A stretch of 64,000 nucleotides of DNA from JBFHFS01 sp041583495 (GTDB lineage Bacteria; Bacteroidota; Bacteroidia; Bacteroidales; Marinilabiliaceae). Made by a program: the position numbers and the translations under genes. Shown here one piece after another: positions 27,494-36,600 of this stretch; position 1 is the first letter of the stretch; each line of letters opens with the position of its first letter. The notes under the pieces are model-generated. The model was not told the DNA's origin. It ran no database searches and was given only the letters and a program-made list of their open reading frames with translations. The stretch lies in assembly GCA_041583495.1 (NCBI GenBank), contig JBFHFS010000001.1, forward strand, positions 1-64,000. The letters are read 5' to 3'.

Positions 27494-27528
27494 AAAAAGC
27501 GCCAACAACCTGGTTGTTGGCGCTTTTT
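27494..27528 (+). terminator. Strong bidirectional intrinsic terminator
   Basis: A perfect 15-base inverted repeat: AAAAAGCGCCAACAA pairs with TTGTTGGCGCTTTTT around a CCTGG loop. The A-tract and T-tract make it work in either direction. It ends the HPt-STAS operon on the + strand and could also stop clpB transcripts, whose stop is about 100 bases away on the minus strand. Confidence 0.9.
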
Positions 27529-27625
27529 CACAGGTCCCGAATAACTCAGGGCCCCCAATCTTTTAACGGTTAACGTTTAGCACAAGGGGCAACCCGTTTT
27601 CAGGGAACTTGCTGCCCAAAAAATT

Positions 27626-30211
27626 CTAGTTTCTAAATACCAGCCCTTCTCCTTCAAAGTCAATGACAATGGGCTTATCCTTGTTCACCTCATCGGCAAG
27701 CAATTTCTTAGACAAAGCATTTAAGATGAGTCGCTGAATAGCTCTTTTCACAGGTCTTGCACCAAAGAGCGGATCAAACCCAATCTCGGCCAGGTGCTCC
27801 AGGGCCTTTTCGGTAATATCCAACCTCACCCCCTGGGTTTTCAGCAGAGCCACAACCCTGTTGAACTGCAGACTGACAATATTCTTGATCTCAGAACGGG
27901 ACAATGGTTTAAACATAATGATATCGTCAATACGGTTCAAAAACTCCGGTCGGATGGTTTGTTTAAGCAATTCCATTACCTGCATCCGTGTTTGTTCAAC
28001 CTGAACCTCATTAAGTCCGTCCTTACCAGCCTTTTCAAAATTCTGCTGAATGAGGTGCGACCCAACATTGGAGGTCATAATGATGATGGTATTCTTAAAA
28101 TCTGCCACACGGCCTTTGTTATCGGTGAGCCGGCCATCGTCGAGTACCTGAAGCAAAATATTAAACACATCGGGATGGGCCTTCTCAATCTCATCGAGCA
28201 ACACTACCGAATAAGGCTTACGCCGAACCGATTCGGTGAGTTGCCCCCCCTCATCATAACCCACATATCCCGGAGGGGCTCCAATTAACCGCGACACAGA
28301 ATGGCGCTCCTGGTACTCCGACATATCGATACGGGTCATCAAATCCTCGTCGTCGAAGAGAAATTCGGCCAGCGCCTTGGCAAGTTCCGTTTTGCCCACG
28401 CCGGTCATTCCCAGAAAGATGAAGGATCCAATAGGTCTTTTCATGTCCTGCAGTCCGGCCCTGCTTCTGCGCACGGCATCGGCTACAATGGTGATGGCTT
28501 CATCCTGGCCGACCACCCGTTTGTGTAGCTCATCCTCGAGAGTCAACAGTTTCTGACGCTCACTCTTCAGCATCCTGGTCACGGGAATGCCTGTCCAGCG
28601 ACTCACCACCTGGGCCACATCTTCGGCATCCACCTCCTCTTTTATCATGGCCTGATCGGCCTGGCGCTCCAACAACTGTTTCTGAAGCTCCTGAATCTTC
28701 CGATCGGCCTCTTTTATTCGGCCATAACGCAACTCGGCCACTTTTTCGTATAGGCCTTCCCGCTCAGCTTTCTGGGCCTCAAACTTGAATTGCTCAATAT
28801 GCTCTTTATTCTTTTGTATCTGCTCAACGATCGACTTTTCTCCCTCCCACTTGGCACGCATAGAACCACGGGCCTCCTTTAAGTTAGCGATCTCTTCATT
28901 CAACTCCTCCAGTTTCTTACGATCGCCCTCACGACGGATGGCCTCCCGCTCAATTTCAAGCTGTTGAATACGACGCTCGATTTCATCAATCTCTTCAGGC
29001 ACCGAGTTCATCTCCAGACGAAGCTTCGAGGCCGCCTCGTCGATCAGGTCGATGGCTTTATCGGGCAGGAAACGATCGGAGATGTAACGCTTCGAAAGCT
29101 CTACCGCCGCAATTATCGCCTCATCGCGGATACGTACCTTGTGGTGGGTCTCATAACGCTCCTTGAGGCCCCTCAGGATAGAGATGGCCGACGGCATGTC
29201 GGGTTCGTCCACCATTACAATCTGAAAACGACGCTCCAGAGCCTTGTCTTTTTCAAAGAACTTCTGATATTCGCCCAGCGTGGTAGCCCCAATGGCTCTT
29301 AACTCCCCCCGGGCCAGAGCCGGTTTAAGGATATTGGCAGCATCCATGGCCCCCTCACTCTTTCCGGCGCCGATCAGGGTGTGTATCTCATCGATAAAAA
29401 GCACGATCTCACCATCGCTGCCCGACACCTCTTTAACCACAGATTTTAGGCGTTCTTCGAATTCCCCCTTATACTTAGCTCCGGCAATGAGGGCTCCCAT
29501 GTCGAGGGAGAAAATCTGCTTACTCTTCAAATTCTCAGGCACATCGCCATTGATGATCCGATGGGCCAGCCCCTCGGCAATAGCCGTTTTACCCACCCCG
29601 GGCTCCCCTATTAATATAGGGTTGTTTTTGGTGCGCCGTGAAAGAATTTGAAGGATACGCCGGATCTCCTCATCCCTTCCAATCACGGGGTCGAGCTTTC
29701 CGTTTCGTGCCTGCTCGTTGAGGTTAATAGCAAAACGCCCTAAAGCGTCGTAGGTATCCTCGGCCGTCTGGCTGGTCACCTTTTGACCTTTTCGCAATTC
29801 GGTTATGGCTGCTTTAAGCCCTCCTTCGGTTACGCCGGCATCCTTTAGCATGCCGGAGACCTGATCGCCACACTGCAATATTCCCAACAAAATATGTTCG
29901 ATGCTGGTAAACTGATCGCCCATTTTTTGGGCGGCCGTGGTAGCTTTTTGTAATGCATCTGAAGAACTCTTGCTCAGATAGGGTTCCCCACCACTCACTT
30001 TTGGGTACGATTCCACCATTTGGCTCACCACCGGCATTACCTGCTGTGCCCCCATCTTATTCAGTAAAAACCGGGTCACATTTTCGCCCGTTTCAAAAAC
30101 ACCTTTCAACAAATGCCCCGGCTCAATGGCCTGATGCTGGTACCCAGCAGCAATCTGAAAAGCCTGCTGAACAGCCTCCTGGGCCTTTATGGTAAATTGA
30201 TTTAAATTCAT
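27626..30211 (-). CDS. clpB: ATP-dependent disaggregase ClpB
   Basis: An 861-residue AAA+ chaperone that, with DnaK, pulls proteins out of aggregates. The N-terminal domain (1-150) is followed by NBD1 with Walker A GEPGVGKTA near residue 205 and FIDEIHTLIGAG. The middle coiled coil spans about 400-520 (RIQQLEIEREAIRREGDRKK). NBD2 has GMTGVGKTE near residue 605 and VVLLDEIEKAHPDVF, with a C-terminal sensor-2 region GARPVKRAI. The presence of the M-domain makes it ClpB rather than ClpA or ClpC. No CIRCE element was seen upstream. Confidence 0.96.
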   Translation of the reverse strand: MNLNQFTIKAQEAVQQAFQIAAGYQHQAIEPGHLLKGVFETGENVTRFLLNKMGAQQVMPVVSQMVESYPKVSGGEPYLSKSSSDALQKATTAAQKMGDQFTSIEHILLGILQCGDQVSGMLKDAGVTEGGLKAAITELRKGQKVTSQTAEDTYDALGRFAINLNEQARNGKLDPVIGRDEEIRRILQILSRRTKNNPILIGEPGVGKTAIAEGLAHRIINGDVPENLKSKQIFSLDMGALIAGAKYKGEFEERLKSVVKEVSGSDGEIVLFIDEIHTLIGAGKSEGAMDAANILKPALARGELRAIGATTLGEYQKFFEKDKALERRFQIVMVDEPDMPSAISILRGLKERYETHHKVRIRDEAIIAAVELSKRYISDRFLPDKAIDLIDEAASKLRLEMNSVPEEIDEIERRIQQLEIEREAIRREGDRKKLEELNEEIANLKEARGSMRAKWEGEKSIVEQIQKNKEHIEQFKFEAQKAEREGLYEKVAELRYGRIKEADRKIQELQKQLLERQADQAMIKEEVDAEDVAQVVSRWTGIPVTRMLKSERQKLLTLEDELHKRVVGQDEAITIVADAVRRSRAGLQDMKRPIGSFIFLGMTGVGKTELAKALAEFLFDDEDLMTRIDMSEYQERHSVSRLIGAPPGYVGYDEGGQLTESVRRKPYSVVLLDEIEKAHPDVFNILLQVLDDGRLTDNKGRVADFKNTIIIMTSNVGSHLIQQNFEKAGKDGLNEVQVEQTRMQVMELLKQTIRPEFLNRIDDIIMFKPLSRSEIKNIVSLQFNRVVALLKTQGVRLDITEKALEHLAEIGFDPLFGARPVKRAIQRLILNALSKKLLADEVNKDKPIVIDFEGEGLVFRN

Positions 30212-30556
30212 AACGCTAAGTTTTTATACTTGTTCCTAACCAACTTCAATTGCCTTGCCACGAACGCAACACCGTCAAAATGACAGGTTTCGGGGTTGAA
30301 GACCTGACGAATTTTCAATTTTCTGCTTTTCTTCATCCTGTCTGCTTCCCCAGAAACCGAACAACCCACTCTTTCTTAGGATGATTTCTTTACCGCCTCT
30401 CAGGTAAATATAAATGAAGCCAAAATAATTCACGATTTTAACTATAATAGTTTTTTAAATTATTAAATTTAAATGTCATTTCCGCAGCGATGATTCGCTG
30501 GGAAACCATGATCCATTTATTGGCTAAAAATACCAACCCTAAAGCTGAAATCCGAG
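30212..30556. other. Divergent intergenic region between clpB and the CRISPR-Cas locus
   Basis: A 345-base gap between clpB (minus) and the WYL regulator gene (plus). It becomes very AT-rich from 30410 to 30480 (runs of AAATTATTAAATTTAAATG). It should contain promoters for both directions, but none is convincing. No hairpin or RNA gene was recognised. Confidence 0.4.
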
Positions 30557-31459
30557 ATGGAAGAACATCGAAAACTGAAAACACTGTTGGAGCTGTTAAT
30601 GTATCTTTCCAGCGGAATAAAATATTCTCTAAGCCAGATTATGGAGCGGTTCGAATTATCCGACCGCACTACCCGACGCTACCTTAAACTGTTAAGAGAT
30701 GCCGGCTTTATTATTCCCCGGCCCACCAATGGACTTTATTACATAGACAAGACTTCGCCTTACTTCAAAGAAATAAGCGAGCTTCTTCATTTTTCGCGCG
30801 AAGAAGCATTTATACTAAAAAGGGCCATCCATTCCATTGACAACCAGAACCTGCTCAAACAAAATCTCATCAACAAACTCTATAGTCTGTACGACTCTCC
30901 TGGTATCGCCCACACCCTTGTTAAACTGCAGCAACCCCACAATATTCATCAAATTACCCAAGCCATAAAAAACAAAAACAAGGTAGTCCTTTGCGGCTAT
31001 CGTTCTGCCAATAGTAAGGGACTTAAAGACCGGCTGGTAGAGCCTTTCGATTTTACCACCAACTATATTTCTACCTGGGCCTACGACCTCGAAGACCAAC
31101 GCTGCAAAACGTTTAAAAATACCCGCATCACATCCGTCAGAATTTTAAACGAGCCATGGGAAAACGAAGCTCTTCACCTGATGCCTCCCATAGATGTGTT
31201 TCGTATCAGTTCGCCGGAACAGATTCATGTAAAGCTGCAACTCTCACTCAGGGCCTGTGAATTGCTGAAGGAAGAATACCCCCTGGCTGAAGAACATATC
31301 ACTCCCGCCGGAGAGTCTTCCTTTTTATTTGAAACAACCGTCTGTGGATTCGAAGGTGTAGGACGCTTTGTGCTAGGCCTTATTCATGAGATCAAAATAC
31401 TCGAACCCATCGAATTAAAAAATTTTTTAGCAGAAAGAGTAACCGAATTTTTAAACTGA
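30557..31459 (+). CDS. WYL-domain transcriptional regulator linked to the cas operon
   Basis: A 300-residue regulator. An N-terminal winged helix-turn-helix (about residues 8-60; YSLSQIMERFELSDRTTRRY) is followed by a WYL-type ligand-binding domain (about 120-200, centred on VLCGYRSANSKG). A C-terminal WCX-like extension ends with FVLGLIHEIKILEPIELKNF. WYL proteins are frequent controllers of CRISPR-Cas and other defence loci and are thought to sense nucleic-acid ligands. cas6 starts 57 bases downstream on the same strand. It is probably the local regulator of the cas genes; repressor or activator cannot be told from the sequence. Confidence 0.85.
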   Translation: MEEHRKLKTLLELLMYLSSGIKYSLSQIMERFELSDRTTRRYLKLLRDAGFIIPRPTNGLYYIDKTSPYFKEISELLHFSREEAFILKRAIHSIDNQNLLKQNLINKLYSLYDSPGIAHTLVKLQQPHNIHQITQAIKNKNKVVLCGYRSANSKGLKDRLVEPFDFTTNYISTWAYDLEDQRCKTFKNTRITSVRILNEPWENEALHLMPPIDVFRISSPEQIHVKLQLSLRACELLKEEYPLAEEHITPAGESSFLFETTVCGFEGVGRFVLGLIHEIKILEPIELKNFLAERVTEFLN

Positions 31460-31516
31460 CAGTAGTTGGCATTTTAACTTATTACCATTGTAAAACATAA
31501 AACTTATCGTACTGAT

Positions 31517-32293
31517 ATGAGAATACAACTCACCCTTAATCGCACCGGGAAGCAGAAGATGCTTCCAATGGATTACCAATATTACATTAGTGCCTGGATT
31601 TATAAAGTATTAAAACAAGCGGACAAGGACTTTGCTGCCTTTTTGCACGAAAAAGGGTACGGAACCAGCGAAACAAAACTGTATAAGCTATTCTGCTTTT
31701 CCCGACTTGATTTTGGGAAACCCAAATTATGGAAAGAAAAAAAACTATTTGAAATCTTCAACAGGGATATCTCCCTAATTATTTCTTTCGACGTGCCAGA
31801 GGTGGCCACCAACTTTATTAAAGGGATTTTTATGTCACAGGATTTTTACCTGGGGGATAAATTTAATGGCATAGACTTTAAAGTAACAACCGTAAGTGCC
31901 CTAGCCGATCCGGATTTTAAAGAAAAAATGCATTACAAACTCCAAACCCCCTGGGTGGTAAGCTATCAACCCGACCATTCCAAGCCCCCAAAGTATCTTA
32001 AACCAGACGAAGAATTCTTCCATGAATATTCTAAAAAACACCTCGTTGAAAAGTTTAAAAATACCCGAAACCAAGAGGTCTTAACTAAGAATATTGTCTT
32101 TACCCCCAATGAGAACTACAAACGAGCAGGCTTTCTTATCAAAAATGGCTCTCCCCAGGAAACCAGAGTGGTGGGCAACCTTTTTGACTTTGAATTGACC
32201 GCCTCAACTCAGGTGCATCAGATGATTTGGAATGCCGGAGTTAGTGAGAAGAGTTCCAGTGGGTTTGGGTGGTTGGAAGTAAAAACCAAATAA
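31517..32293 (+). CDS. cas6: CRISPR-associated endoribonuclease Cas6
   Basis: A 258-residue crRNA-processing nuclease of the RAMP superfamily. It cuts within each repeat and leaves an 8-nt tag on mature crRNAs. Seen are a first ferredoxin-like fold (MRIQLTLNRTGKQKMLPM), IKGIFMSQDFYLG in the middle, and the glycine-rich C-terminal loop NAGVSEKSSSGFGWLEV typical of Cas6. The predicted tag here would be ATTGAAAT, the 3' end of the repeat. It lies between the WYL gene and the RAYT insertion. A specific catalytic His was not assigned. Confidence 0.9.
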   Translation: MRIQLTLNRTGKQKMLPMDYQYYISAWIYKVLKQADKDFAAFLHEKGYGTSETKLYKLFCFSRLDFGKPKLWKEKKLFEIFNRDISLIISFDVPEVATNFIKGIFMSQDFYLGDKFNGIDFKVTTVSALADPDFKEKMHYKLQTPWVVSYQPDHSKPPKYLKPDEEFFHEYSKKHLVEKFKNTRNQEVLTKNIVFTPNENYKRAGFLIKNGSPQETRVVGNLFDFELTASTQVHQMIWNAGVSEKSSSGFGWLEVKTK

Positions 32294-32323
32294 GCTAAAA
32301 CGAACAAAACAGGAAAAACGATA

Positions 32324-32992
32324 ATGGCACCAGAACCTTTGCTCCCAGGAAAAATATTTCACATATATACCCATGGTGTAGGACACCGTAATTTATTTAA
32401 AGAAACATGTAATTACGAGCACTTCCTGCATTTATACGACAGGTTTGCTGATCCCATTTCTGAAACTTTTGCCTGGGTTCTGATGCCTAATCATTTGCAT
32501 TTTGTCGTGCGCATAAAAAAAAATGTTTGTTATAAATATTATAACGCTGACAGGTCCATCGACCCTGTCAGGTTCAACGAATTGAAGTGGCAAACTTGCG
32601 ACCTGTCAGCGTGCAAAGCACCTGACAGCGTCAAAATTCCCAAACCAGAAAAACATTTTTCCCACTTGTTTAGCTCGTTTGCCAAATATTACAACACTAA
32701 ATATGGGTCCCGTGGCCCTTTATTCGAACGTCCCTTCAAACGAAAACAGGTTAAGAATATCCATTATCTAAAAAGGTTGGTACTTTATATTCATAATAAT
32801 CCAGTATACCATGGCTTTTGCGAACACCCTGTGGAGTATCCGTGGAGCAGCTATCTGAGTTGTATCTCGCTAAAGCCCACAAAATTAATGCGGAATGAAG
32901 TTATTGGATGGTTTGATACGTTAGCAAATTTTAAGACAAAGCATGGCGAGAAAATGGATTTTAAGGATTTGAAAAATTGGTTGGGATTTTAA
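32324..32992 (+). CDS. REP-associated tyrosine transposase (RAYT, Y1_Tnp family)
   Basis: A 222-residue IS200/IS605-like Y1 transposase of the REP-associated kind. The HUH motif is MPNHLHFVV near residue 53. The C-terminal half has the RAYT-like RGPLFERPFKRKQV and NNPVYHGFCEHPVEYPWSSY, with the catalytic Tyr probably in YIHNNP or YPWSSY. It is inserted between cas6 (30 bases upstream) and cas8 on the same strand and has not broken either gene. Residues about 72-108 are encoded by DNA with REP-like inverted repeats and look like an insertion into the protein. The presence of intact motifs suggests it may be active. Confidence 0.88.
   Translation: MAPEPLLPGKIFHIYTHGVGHRNLFKETCNYEHFLHLYDRFADPISETFAWVLMPNHLHFVVRIKKNVCYKYYNADRSIDPVRFNELKWQTCDLSACKAPDSVKIPKPEKHFSHLFSSFAKYYNTKYGSRGPLFERPFKRKQVKNIHYLKRLVLYIHNNPVYHGFCEHPVEYPWSSYLSCISLKPTKLMRNEVIGWFDTLANFKTKHGEKMDFKDLKNWLGF
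32547..32571 (+). repeat. REP-like inverted repeat inside the RAYT gene (first)
   Basis: CTGACAGG (32547-32554) and CCTGTCAG (32564-32571) form an 8-base inverted repeat around a 9-base loop. It shares the CTGACAG core with the second hairpin at 32603 and with the element after the gene. It lies within the RAYT reading frame without breaking it. Confidence 0.75.
32603..32628 (+). repeat. REP-like hairpin inside the RAYT gene (second)
   Basis: CTGTCAG-C-GTGC, loop AAA, GCAC-CTGACAG: an 11-base stem with one bulged C, the classic REP shape. It is in frame within the RAYT coding sequence and shares the CTGTCAG/CTGACAG core with the other copies. Confidence 0.75.
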
Positions 32993-32999
32993 TAAGAAT

Positions 33000-33040
33000 T
33001 TACAGCTCTGACAGAGTTTCGAACTCTGTCAGAGCTGTAA
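33000..33040 (+). repeat. REP-like perfect palindrome downstream of the RAYT
   Basis: A perfect 19-base inverted repeat with a TCG loop; each arm carries TTACAGCTCTGACAGAGTT or its complement. It starts eight bases after the RAYT stop and precedes cas8. It could be the RAYT's REP substrate or a stem-loop that attenuates read-through into cas8; a short A-rich, not T-rich, stretch follows, so it is a poor terminator on the + strand. Confidence 0.85.
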
Positions 33041-33058
33041 TAAAAAATAAAGTAAACG

Positions 33059-33148
33059 ATGATACGAGAAAATGTAAATTTTGTAAACGGTATAGAAGTA
33101 GACTATCCCAAGGTTTTTGAACAGAACAAAACAACAATGAAATGTTAG
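33059..33148 (+). CDS. Possible 29-residue ORF ahead of cas8
   Basis: ATG at 33059 to TAG at 33146-33148, encoding a peptide beginning MIRENVNFVNGIEVDYP. It overlaps the first codons of cas8 by seven bases in another frame. It may be a leader peptide, a remnant of a longer gene, or chance. I recognise no family. Confidence 0.2.
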   Translation: MIRENVNFVNGIEVDYPKVFEQNKTTMKC

Positions 33149-34890
33149 ACACAGTAATTAAAATTGGAAAGCTTTACCGCGAAGCTCCTGATGCCCATAA
33201 ATATCACGAGCAAATAAATCATGCATGGAAAGATGTGGAGGCTTTGAAGAAAAAGAAAGACAAAAATGGAAATATTATTGAGACCGTCTTTTATGAGCTA
33301 CCTGTTGTCAATAAAGGTGATTCGTTTGAATTTGATTTCGAGAACTTGACGGAAATTGAAGATGAAGACAAACAAAAAAGTATTTACTATCTCAATTTCA
33401 AAACCTCGAAAAAAGATGCTGAAAAACGCTATCTATTTGGAGACATTATGTACAGCCATTTTATCGACACCAAAAACAAACTAAATGAATTTGGAAATTA
33501 TCGTTTGTTTGGGAAATGGGAGAAAAGAACTTCATTCATTGGGGCCGAAGAAGTTTCTGGCAACATTAAAAACAGTGTAATCCAAAAATTCAGAACAACC
33601 TACCGAACTCAAAAGAACAAGATTGAAGAATTACTAAAATCAACACCTTCAATTGTAATACATTTTGCTTTTAAAGATGCTGTATGGTTTAAAATTGACA
33701 ATCTACTCGAAGATATCGATAAAATTGTTTCATCGAATTTGGTTGAGCGACACAAAAATAGCGATAATTACGTCTTAATCAAATATCTATATAAAACATT
33801 AGGAGGGGTTTCTCCTGGTTTCACATATGCCTGTTCGTATAAAAACAAACTATTTAAACTTGATGATATTGTCAGTTTGATGTATGCAACACAAGCATAT
33901 CAAGAACCTGTAATTCGAGTAAATCAACTAGGAATAATTGCTCTACCTCATTCTGAAAAAATAAGGTCGGAAGATATCGTATCTTTTTTTGATAAGGAAA
34001 AGCGCACGTTATATTGTGAAGCACAAAAGGAGAAGCATCTAAAATCAGAGCTTGAAGCAGATGATCTTTTTGCCCCGTTAACAGAAAATAAATTTTCTGA
34101 TATCGTTAAGTTTGACATAATCTTTTCAAGTATTCCAAAGTCTCCATCAGGTGTTTATAGTGATCTAGTTGAGATATCAAACATAGAAAAGAGCTTACTT
34201 AGGCTAGTACATGAGATAATTCAAAAGGAAAAAGCAAAGGTCATAGAAAAGATTAACGTTGAATTTCCAAAAGCTAAAAAACCATTTTCTTTCTCTGTAA
34301 AGAATAGCTTTTTAAAAATATTGGGCGATGTTACAAAAGACAAAAAGAAGTATCAATCCCATTTATTAAAGATCCTTCCTCAACTATATTCAAATACATA
34401 TTATCAAGACCCAGTATTGCTTCCTGCCTTTATTGAAAAGGTTGAGTATAACATTCGAGAAGGAGGACAACTTTTCAACACACTCAAATACGACTTCTAT
34501 TTTTTAATGAACATTCAAAAAAATAATAATCTTATGAAAATCACCAAAACAAAGAGCTATGCTTTAGGAAAAAACCTTGGCATAATGGGGCGGCAATTTG
34601 CTGCTTGGCGAGACGACTGTCCAATAAAATCGTTTGAGAAATCTTATGTTGGGAACCTTTCAAGAAGGATTACAACTATTGATGAATTAGTTAAGTTCGC
34701 GGGATTTATCAATGAAAAGCTCACCATTCACGGCAAATTGTATCCAGAGGTAAAAACTGCTTACCTGCAATTGGTCGAAACAATTAATGTATTTGAAGGA
34801 GAAAAATACAATCGTCACAATTGTGCCTTAGGCTTTTTTGAAAGCTATTATGGAAGAACAAATGCAAACAATAACGAACAAAACAACTAA
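33142..34890 (+). CDS. cas8b: Type I-B CRISPR large subunit Cas8b (TM1802 family)
   Basis: A 582-residue Cascade large subunit of the TM1802/Cas8b (Csh1) type, expected to recognise the PAM and help open target DNA. It begins MLDTVIKIGKLYREAP. It has the long alternating beta/helical architecture of this family, with YLNFKTSKK and RYLFGDIMYSH in the N-terminal part. Near the C-terminus is YALGKNLGIMGRQFAAWR, followed by a helical bundle (LSRRITTIDELVKFAGFINE). No zinc-finger cysteine set is evident. It is AT-rich compared with flanking core genes. cas7 starts 11 bases after its stop. Confidence 0.88.
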   Translation: MLDTVIKIGKLYREAPDAHKYHEQINHAWKDVEALKKKKDKNGNIIETVFYELPVVNKGDSFEFDFENLTEIEDEDKQKSIYYLNFKTSKKDAEKRYLFGDIMYSHFIDTKNKLNEFGNYRLFGKWEKRTSFIGAEEVSGNIKNSVIQKFRTTYRTQKNKIEELLKSTPSIVIHFAFKDAVWFKIDNLLEDIDKIVSSNLVERHKNSDNYVLIKYLYKTLGGVSPGFTYACSYKNKLFKLDDIVSLMYATQAYQEPVIRVNQLGIIALPHSEKIRSEDIVSFFDKEKRTLYCEAQKEKHLKSELEADDLFAPLTENKFSDIVKFDIIFSSIPKSPSGVYSDLVEISNIEKSLLRLVHEIIQKEKAKVIEKINVEFPKAKKPFSFSVKNSFLKILGDVTKDKKKYQSHLLKILPQLYSNTYYQDPVLLPAFIEKVEYNIREGGQLFNTLKYDFYFLMNIQKNNNLMKITKTKSYALGKNLGIMGRQFAAWRDDCPIKSFEKSYVGNLSRRITTIDELVKFAGFINEKLTIHGKLYPEVKTAYLQLVETINVFEGEKYNRHNCALGFFESYYGRTNANNNEQNN

Positions 34891-34901
34891 AAATTAATAT
34901 C

Positions 34902-35903
34902 ATGGAAAATACAATTGAAAAATCAGAAATTTTATTCCTATTCGAAAGCAAATACACCATTCCTAACGGTGACCCATTTACAGGCGAACAACGTTACGAC
35001 GAAGAAACAAAAAAAGTATTGGTGTCTGATGTTCGCATAAAAAGATATGTACGTGATTATTTTATCGAACAAAATTCCCTTTTCCCAAACAGTTATGAAG
35101 TTTATGTATTTAACGACAAGTCTCAAGTTGCCGAAGGGAGCAAAGAGTCAGGTTCATCCGCTCGTATGAAATCTCTTTGGGCAAAATATATAGATCAAAA
35201 GCTTGCTGGAAAAGAATTATCTGAAGCGGATAAAAAGAAAGAAGCAAAAAAAATAATGGATGCTTTAAAAAAGACAAAAACAATTGATAAAACAGCCCTT
35301 GAACTCCTTCAAAGGTGTATTGACGTTAGGTTATTTGGTGGAATATCAACCGAAGAAGGAGCAGCAGTAAATTTAACTGGACCTGTACAATTTGCCCTTC
35401 TAAATCCATCTTTAAACAAGTCAGATTTACGAATTCATCAAAATACTTCGGTTTTCTCTTCAAGTGCTGATAAATCACGTGGAGCTATTGGAACAACAAC
35501 CGTTGTGCCCTATGCAATTAACCAAATTCAGGGTTGGGTAAATCCATATTCAGGAAAATTAAGTGGCTTGAAACCGGAGGATATTGATGAATTATTTAAA
35601 GCTATGTGGAATAGCGTAAATAATATTAATACCCGAAGTAAATCAAATCAAAGCTCTGTTCTTCTAGTTCAAATTGTCTATAAACAGCCTACAGACAAAT
35701 TATATGGAACTGATAGATTAATTGGTATTGAGTCGGACAAAGAAGACGAGCAAATCCGCTCAATGGAGGATTATAGCTTTGATTTCACGAAACTGAAAGA
35801 AGCTGCTAAATCGGAAAAGATAAAGGAAGTTCGATTTTATACAGAAATTGAATCAATAAAGAACGACCTTCAAGTCGATAAATTCAACGAAATGAAAATG
35901 TAA
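34902..35903 (+). CDS. cas7: Type I-B CRISPR backbone protein Cas7 (Csh2/DevR-like)
   Basis: A 333-residue RAMP protein that forms the helical backbone of Cascade along the crRNA. Signature segments are SEILFLFESKYTIPNGDPFT at the N-terminus, LVSDVRIKRYVRDYF, DVRLFGGIS, LTGPVQFALLNPS, and RGAIGTTTVVPYA. A long charged loop (KELSEADKKKEAKKIMDAL) precedes the central domain. It lies between cas8 and cas5; cas5 starts after a single spacer base, indicating translational coupling. Confidence 0.93.
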   Translation: MENTIEKSEILFLFESKYTIPNGDPFTGEQRYDEETKKVLVSDVRIKRYVRDYFIEQNSLFPNSYEVYVFNDKSQVAEGSKESGSSARMKSLWAKYIDQKLAGKELSEADKKKEAKKIMDALKKTKTIDKTALELLQRCIDVRLFGGISTEEGAAVNLTGPVQFALLNPSLNKSDLRIHQNTSVFSSSADKSRGAIGTTTVVPYAINQIQGWVNPYSGKLSGLKPEDIDELFKAMWNSVNNINTRSKSNQSSVLLVQIVYKQPTDKLYGTDRLIGIESDKEDEQIRSMEDYSFDFTKLKEAAKSEKIKEVRFYTEIESIKNDLQVDKFNEMKM

Positions 35904-35904
35904 T

Positions 35905-36600
35905 ATGAAAGCGATAAAATTGGAAATAAAAGGCAACTGGGCACAGTTCCGTAAAGCCGAAACCAATAACAATCCGCTTTCGCACGATTTGATAACTAAA
36001 ACGGCCTTAATCGGAATGATTGGGGCAGTTATTGGAATTGAACGAAAAGAAATGAAACCCGTGTTCCCATTGCTGAGTGAAGGTTTGTTGTATTCCGTGC
36101 AGGTAAACAATGAAGTTACAAAACAATCTTGGGGCTTTACCTTAAGAAGTGTAACTCACTGCTGGGATAAAGCTCCCAAACAGATGGAGTTTATTAAACA
36201 TCCTAGTTATACGGTTATATTGGCCTTGAAGAATGCGGAATGTGAAAACTATTTCAATCGGTTTAGTACGTTTTGCAAAAATGAACAAGCTTGTTTTCCT
36301 CCAGTTTTAGGGCTACACAATTGCCCGGCGGAAATCAAGCTACTTGAAGAAGGTGAAATAATAGAAAAAAGCGGAGAATTTTCAACTGTTGGTTTTTTGA
36401 CGGATAACTATCAACCATTAATGGACGATCTAACATCATTTAGAATTGGGTTCGATAAAATTCCAACCTACCAGAATGATGACTTTTGGAATTTGCCTGA
36501 AAAGTTTTGCAAGGTGGTTTACCCATCAAACCAATCAGTGCTTAAATCGACGGGAGTCTATTACGAATTTAATAACGAATCACAATGGTGCATGATTTAA
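35905..36600 (+). CDS. cas5: Type I-B CRISPR protein Cas5
   Basis: A 231-residue Cas5 that caps the 5' end of the crRNA in Cascade. The N-terminus MKAIKLEIKGNWAQFRKAET is the Cas5 beta strand and glycine motif. LITKTALIGMIGAVIGIERK is the family's second conserved part, and the protein ends in a beta-rich domain (SVQVNNEVTKQSWGFTLRS). The cas3 start lies 16 bases inside its 3' end in another frame. Confidence 0.92.
   Translation: MKAIKLEIKGNWAQFRKAETNNNPLSHDLITKTALIGMIGAVIGIERKEMKPVFPLLSEGLLYSVQVNNEVTKQSWGFTLRSVTHCWDKAPKQMEFIKHPSYTVILALKNAECENYFNRFSTFCKNEQACFPPVLGLHNCPAEIKLLEEGEIIEKSGEFSTVGFLTDNYQPLMDDLTSFRIGFDKIPTYQNDDFWNLPEKFCKVVYPSNQSVLKSTGVYYEFNNESQWCMI

Noticed and set aside
30490..30687. 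Open + strand frame of about 65 codons ahead of the WYL gene
   Set aside because: It overlaps the WYL regulator in another frame, and the WYL frame has clear homology-type motifs.
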